Shown here: positions 5,883 through 8,117 of the stretch, in pieces
How positions within the stretch are numbered: the stretch's first letter is position 1
How the letters are laid out: each line of letters starts with the position of its first letter
Assembly: GCA_031281115.1 (NCBI GenBank)
Contig: JAITFV010000131.1
Location: forward strand, 1 to 8,117
Length of the DNA: 8,117 bases
Direction of reading: 5' to 3'
Origin: Oscillospiraceae bacterium
Lineage (GTDB): Bacteria; Bacillota; Clostridia; Oscillospirales; Ruminococcaceae
Made by a program: the position numbers and the translations under genes
The notes under the pieces: model-generated
What the model was told of the DNA's origin: nothing
Database searches by the model: none
Seen by the model: the letters and a program-made list of their open reading frames with translations, nothing else

Positions 5883-8117
5883 AGTAACGAAAGCTTTTCT
5901 TTGACGTCTTTATATTTCCCCTGGTCTATATTTTCACGAAGCCAAACGGAAAGTCCGTCATCGGATGAATAATCATAATTTTCGATTATTGCCATCGCTG
6001 CATCTATTTCATCAATGTCAAAACTGCCGCAGGCATCGAGAAGCTTGTTCAAAATCACCTCGTCGGGTTTATCTTTTACCGGCTTTTGCTCCTTTAAGTT
6101 TTTAACAAGTACATTCTCTATATTCGTTAAAAGGCAGTGGAGTATATCAATGAATTTTTGATTATTAGCGCTAACAAAGTTATAATTACCGGCTATAGCT
6201 GCATTCTCAAGAGCTTCCGCTTCATTACCGGCTTCTTCCGCGAATATACCGCGGCTTGAACCTTTAATCCCGTGAACCATTACGGCGTATTCACTTAAAT
6301 TATCACGACTTACCTCTTTGAGTACATTTAAAAGCGGCTGCGTGTTCTTCACATATGATTGCAGTACTTTCAAATAAGTATCCTCGTTGTAACCAAAGTG
6401 CGATACTCCTTTGTTTATATCTAATCCGGGTATATCTGATATCCGCCTCTCTGCCCCCCGTCTTGCTTCAATGTTTATTATTTGCTCCGGCAGCAGAGCC
6501 TCCGCTTCTTTATCCCGAACCCATTGCCTAAGAACAGCATCAAGGCGGGCAAGGTCAATGGGTTTCGAGATAAATGCTTGGAAACCCTTGCTTAAAAACA
6601 TTTCCTCGTTCCCCATGATTGCGTTTGCGGTGAGGGCAATAATCGGTATTTTCATGGCATATTCAGTATTTATTTCTTCCCGGATAATACGTGTCGCTTC
6701 GACTCCGTCCATTTCCGGCATCATATGGTCCATAAAAATTGCGTCATACATTATTTTTTCATTGCGGATAATATCTATAGCCCGTTGCCCGCCGGTCACG
6801 CAGTCGATTCTCATGCCGTAAAGCCCCATCAGTCCCTTTGCCACATCAAGATTTGTAGGATTATCGTCAACAATAAGCACCCGGGCGTATGAAAGGTTGA
6901 TTCGCGTCATCTTTGCGCTTTCAAGTTTTACAAGAGAATAATCAAATTTTTTCAGGCTTTCCACCACTTCGGAGCCAATTACGGCATCACCGACATACTT
7001 CTGACGAAGCTTCACCGTGAAAGCGCTTCCTTTTCCGTATTCGCTTTCTGCCGTGATTGAACCGTCCATCATCTCAGCTACTTTTTTAGAGATGGACAAA
7101 CCAAGCCCTGTTCCTTCGGTTCGGCGGTTAGCTCCGCGCTGACTGCTCTCTTCTTCCATCTTATTGTAGAGGGTGAAGAGTTTATCCATATCCTCCGGAC
7201 GAATCCCGATACCCGTATCACGAACCCACGCAGTCATCCAAACCGCGTCTCCGTCACGTTCGCACTGGACACCCAGCTCGACGGTTCCTTCCTTGGTAAA
7301 CTTAAAAGCATTGGAAAGAAGATTATTAAAGATTTGCTTGATTCGCAGTTCATCGCCGTACAGATAATTGGGTAAATCTTCATTAATATTAAGAACAAGC
7401 TCTACAGGTTTTTCACCGAGATACAGCGCGCTTTGGGTAATCGTATCGTTAAGCAGGCTCGGAACGTCGTATTCGCTCGGGTTTAGCTCAAGTTTGTCTG
7501 CTTCGATTTTCGATATATCCAAAATATCGTTGATTAAACTCAGGAGCGTTTCTCCCGCTCTGTACACTTTAATAAGGTTTGAATGTGTTTCGTCATCCAA
7601 TTGAACCGTTTCAAGTGTAAGCTCCGTCAAGCCGAGTACAGCTGTGAGCGGAGTACGCATTTCATGGCTCATATTTGCTAAAAAGTTACTTTTAGCTCGT
7701 GAAGCAGACTGCGCCGTTTCACGCAGTTTATCTTTCTGCTTGTTATGTTTGCGATTAATTAAAAGGAAAATAACCGTCCCTGTAATCAGCAGTACGCCGA
7801 CAGTTAAAACAATCAGCATAATAATGACAAACTGCGGATTAGACTCCCAAATAGGCGGGATTGTGTTTATAATCCCGGCGCCTGCCGGAAGAGCCCTTGG
7901 CTTTACATTAAAAATATCCATCTGATTCCGGTCGAATACCCAGCGATTAAAATCGGTAGAGTTATGTATAACCGGAATCTCCTCTGCCGTACTGCCGTCA
8001 AGCAGTTTTTGGAGCATAACGGCGATTTCCGAACCGTATTTCTGATAATCGGGGCATCTTCCGCCGATTGCATTATACGGCAGTTGTGCGGAATAAACCG
8101 TGAAAATCGGAACGGTG
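5879..8117 (-). CDS. Hybrid sensor histidine kinase with ABC_sub_bind-type sensor, REC and Hpt (5' end outside window)
   Basis: Membrane sensor kinase predicted to autophosphorylate and pass phosphate His-Asp-His. The frame is open to the window edge, so the start is missing; 33 codons are visible before the first in-window Met (codon 8017-8015), from which residues are numbered. The N-terminal part, including the AIGG segment, IPVI, WVFDRNQ and LPAGAGIINTIPPIWE, resembles the end of ABC_sub_bind (PF04392) extracytoplasmic sensors. One membrane helix follows (about 62-87). HisKA has NMSHEMRTP with His118 (codon 7666-7664). HATPase has the N box near Asn236, DTGIGI (268-272) and GTGLGLS (302-308). 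The receiver has VDD (383-385), phosphoacceptor Asp430, Thr463 and Lys485. Hpt has HGIKGSS with His582. An acidic helical tail (about 650-712) ends at TAG. No internal stop is present, so it is the only intact hybrid kinase here. The ligand is unknown. Kinase architecture is firm; the sensor assignment is by pattern memory. Confidence 0.93.
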   Translation of the reverse strand, partial: TVPIFTVYSAQLPYNAIGGRCPDYQKYGSEIAVMLQKLLDGSTAEEIPVIHNSTDFNRWVFDRNQMDIFNVKPRALPAGAGIINTIPPIWESNPQFVIIMLIVLTVGVLLITGTVIFLLINRKHNKQKDKLRETAQSASRAKSNFLANMSHEMRTPLTAVLGLTELTLETVQLDDETHSNLIKVYRAGETLLSLINDILDISKIEADKLELNPSEYDVPSLLNDTITQSALYLGEKPVELVLNINEDLPNYLYGDELRIKQIFNNLLSNAFKFTKEGTVELGVQCERDGDAVWMTAWVRDTGIGIRPEDMDKLFTLYNKMEEESSQRGANRRTEGTGLGLSISKKVAEMMDGSITAESEYGKGSAFTVKLRQKYVGDAVIGSEVVESLKKFDYSLVKLESAKMTRINLSYARVLIVDDNPTNLDVAKGLMGLYGMRIDCVTGGQRAIDIIRNEKIMYDAIFMDHMMPEMDGVEATRIIREEINTEYAMKIPIIALTANAIMGNEEMFLSKGFQAFISKPIDLARLDAVLRQWVRDKEAEALLPEQIINIEARRGAERRISDIPGLDINKGVSHFGYNEDTYLKVLQSYVKNTQPLLNVLKEVSRDNLSEYAVMVHGIKGSSRGIFAEEAGNEAEALENAAIAGNYNFVSANNQKFIDILHCLLTNIENVLVKNLKEQKPVKDKPDEVILNKLLDACGSFDIDEIDAAMAIIENYDYSSDDGLSVWLRENIDQGKYKDVKEKLSLL

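Noticed and set aside
6411..7925. Plus-strand open frames opposite the upstream kinase
   Set aside because: They are shadows of the HATPase, receiver and membrane-segment codons on the minus strand, with no domain signal of their own.

Overview
The window is a block of bacterial signal-transduction genes, all transcribed from the minus strand, so transcription runs from high to low coordinates. The moderately AT-rich sequence, strong AGGAGG-type ribosome binding sites, an OpuCC/ProX-type lipoprotein and large hybrid histidine kinases with C-terminal Hpt domains suggest an uncultured or environmental member of the Clostridia (Bacillota). A spirochaete such as Treponema is the main alternative. 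This assignment is inference; no rRNA or other taxonomic marker is present.

Layout in transcription order: (1) 8117-5879, a hybrid histidine kinase cut by the window edge. It has an extracytoplasmic ABC_sub_bind-type sensor, one membrane helix, and HisKA, HATPase, receiver and Hpt domains. (2) 5878-5756, an intergenic stretch packed with four perfect inverted repeats, then a possible promoter and a strong RBS. (3) 5755-3590, a cytoplasmic hybrid kinase (REC-HisKA-HATPase-REC-Hpt) interrupted by an in-frame TAA at 4423-4421. (4) 3589-3517, a short gap with a 12-bp-stem hairpin. (5) 3516-2635, a lone glycine-betaine/choline-type (OpuCC/ProX) substrate-binding lipoprotein with no permease or ATPase beside it. 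(6) 2608 to beyond position 1, a membrane hybrid kinase (dCache-like sensor-HAMP-HisKA-HATPase-REC-Hpt), also interrupted by an in-frame TAA, at 214-212, just before its Hpt domain.

Genes 3 and 6 are close paralogs from the HisKA domain through the Hpt domain, but their input modules are unrelated. The most notable observation is that each carries a different nonsense TAA in the phosphorelay output half, while the frame beyond each stop stays open, in phase and homologous. In a short codon-level comparison downstream of the stops, the two copies differ mostly at synonymous positions. The stops therefore look recent, read through, or erroneous. As written, gene 3 loses its second receiver and Hpt, and gene 6 loses its Hpt; only the upstream kinase (5879-8117) keeps a complete relay.

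Inferred working model: the binding lipoprotein and the ABC_sub_bind sensor report small extracellular solutes to a multi-kinase phosphorelay. No DNA-binding or enzymatic output regulator is encoded in the window, so the final target lies elsewhere. No RNA gene, CRISPR array or insertion sequence was recognised.
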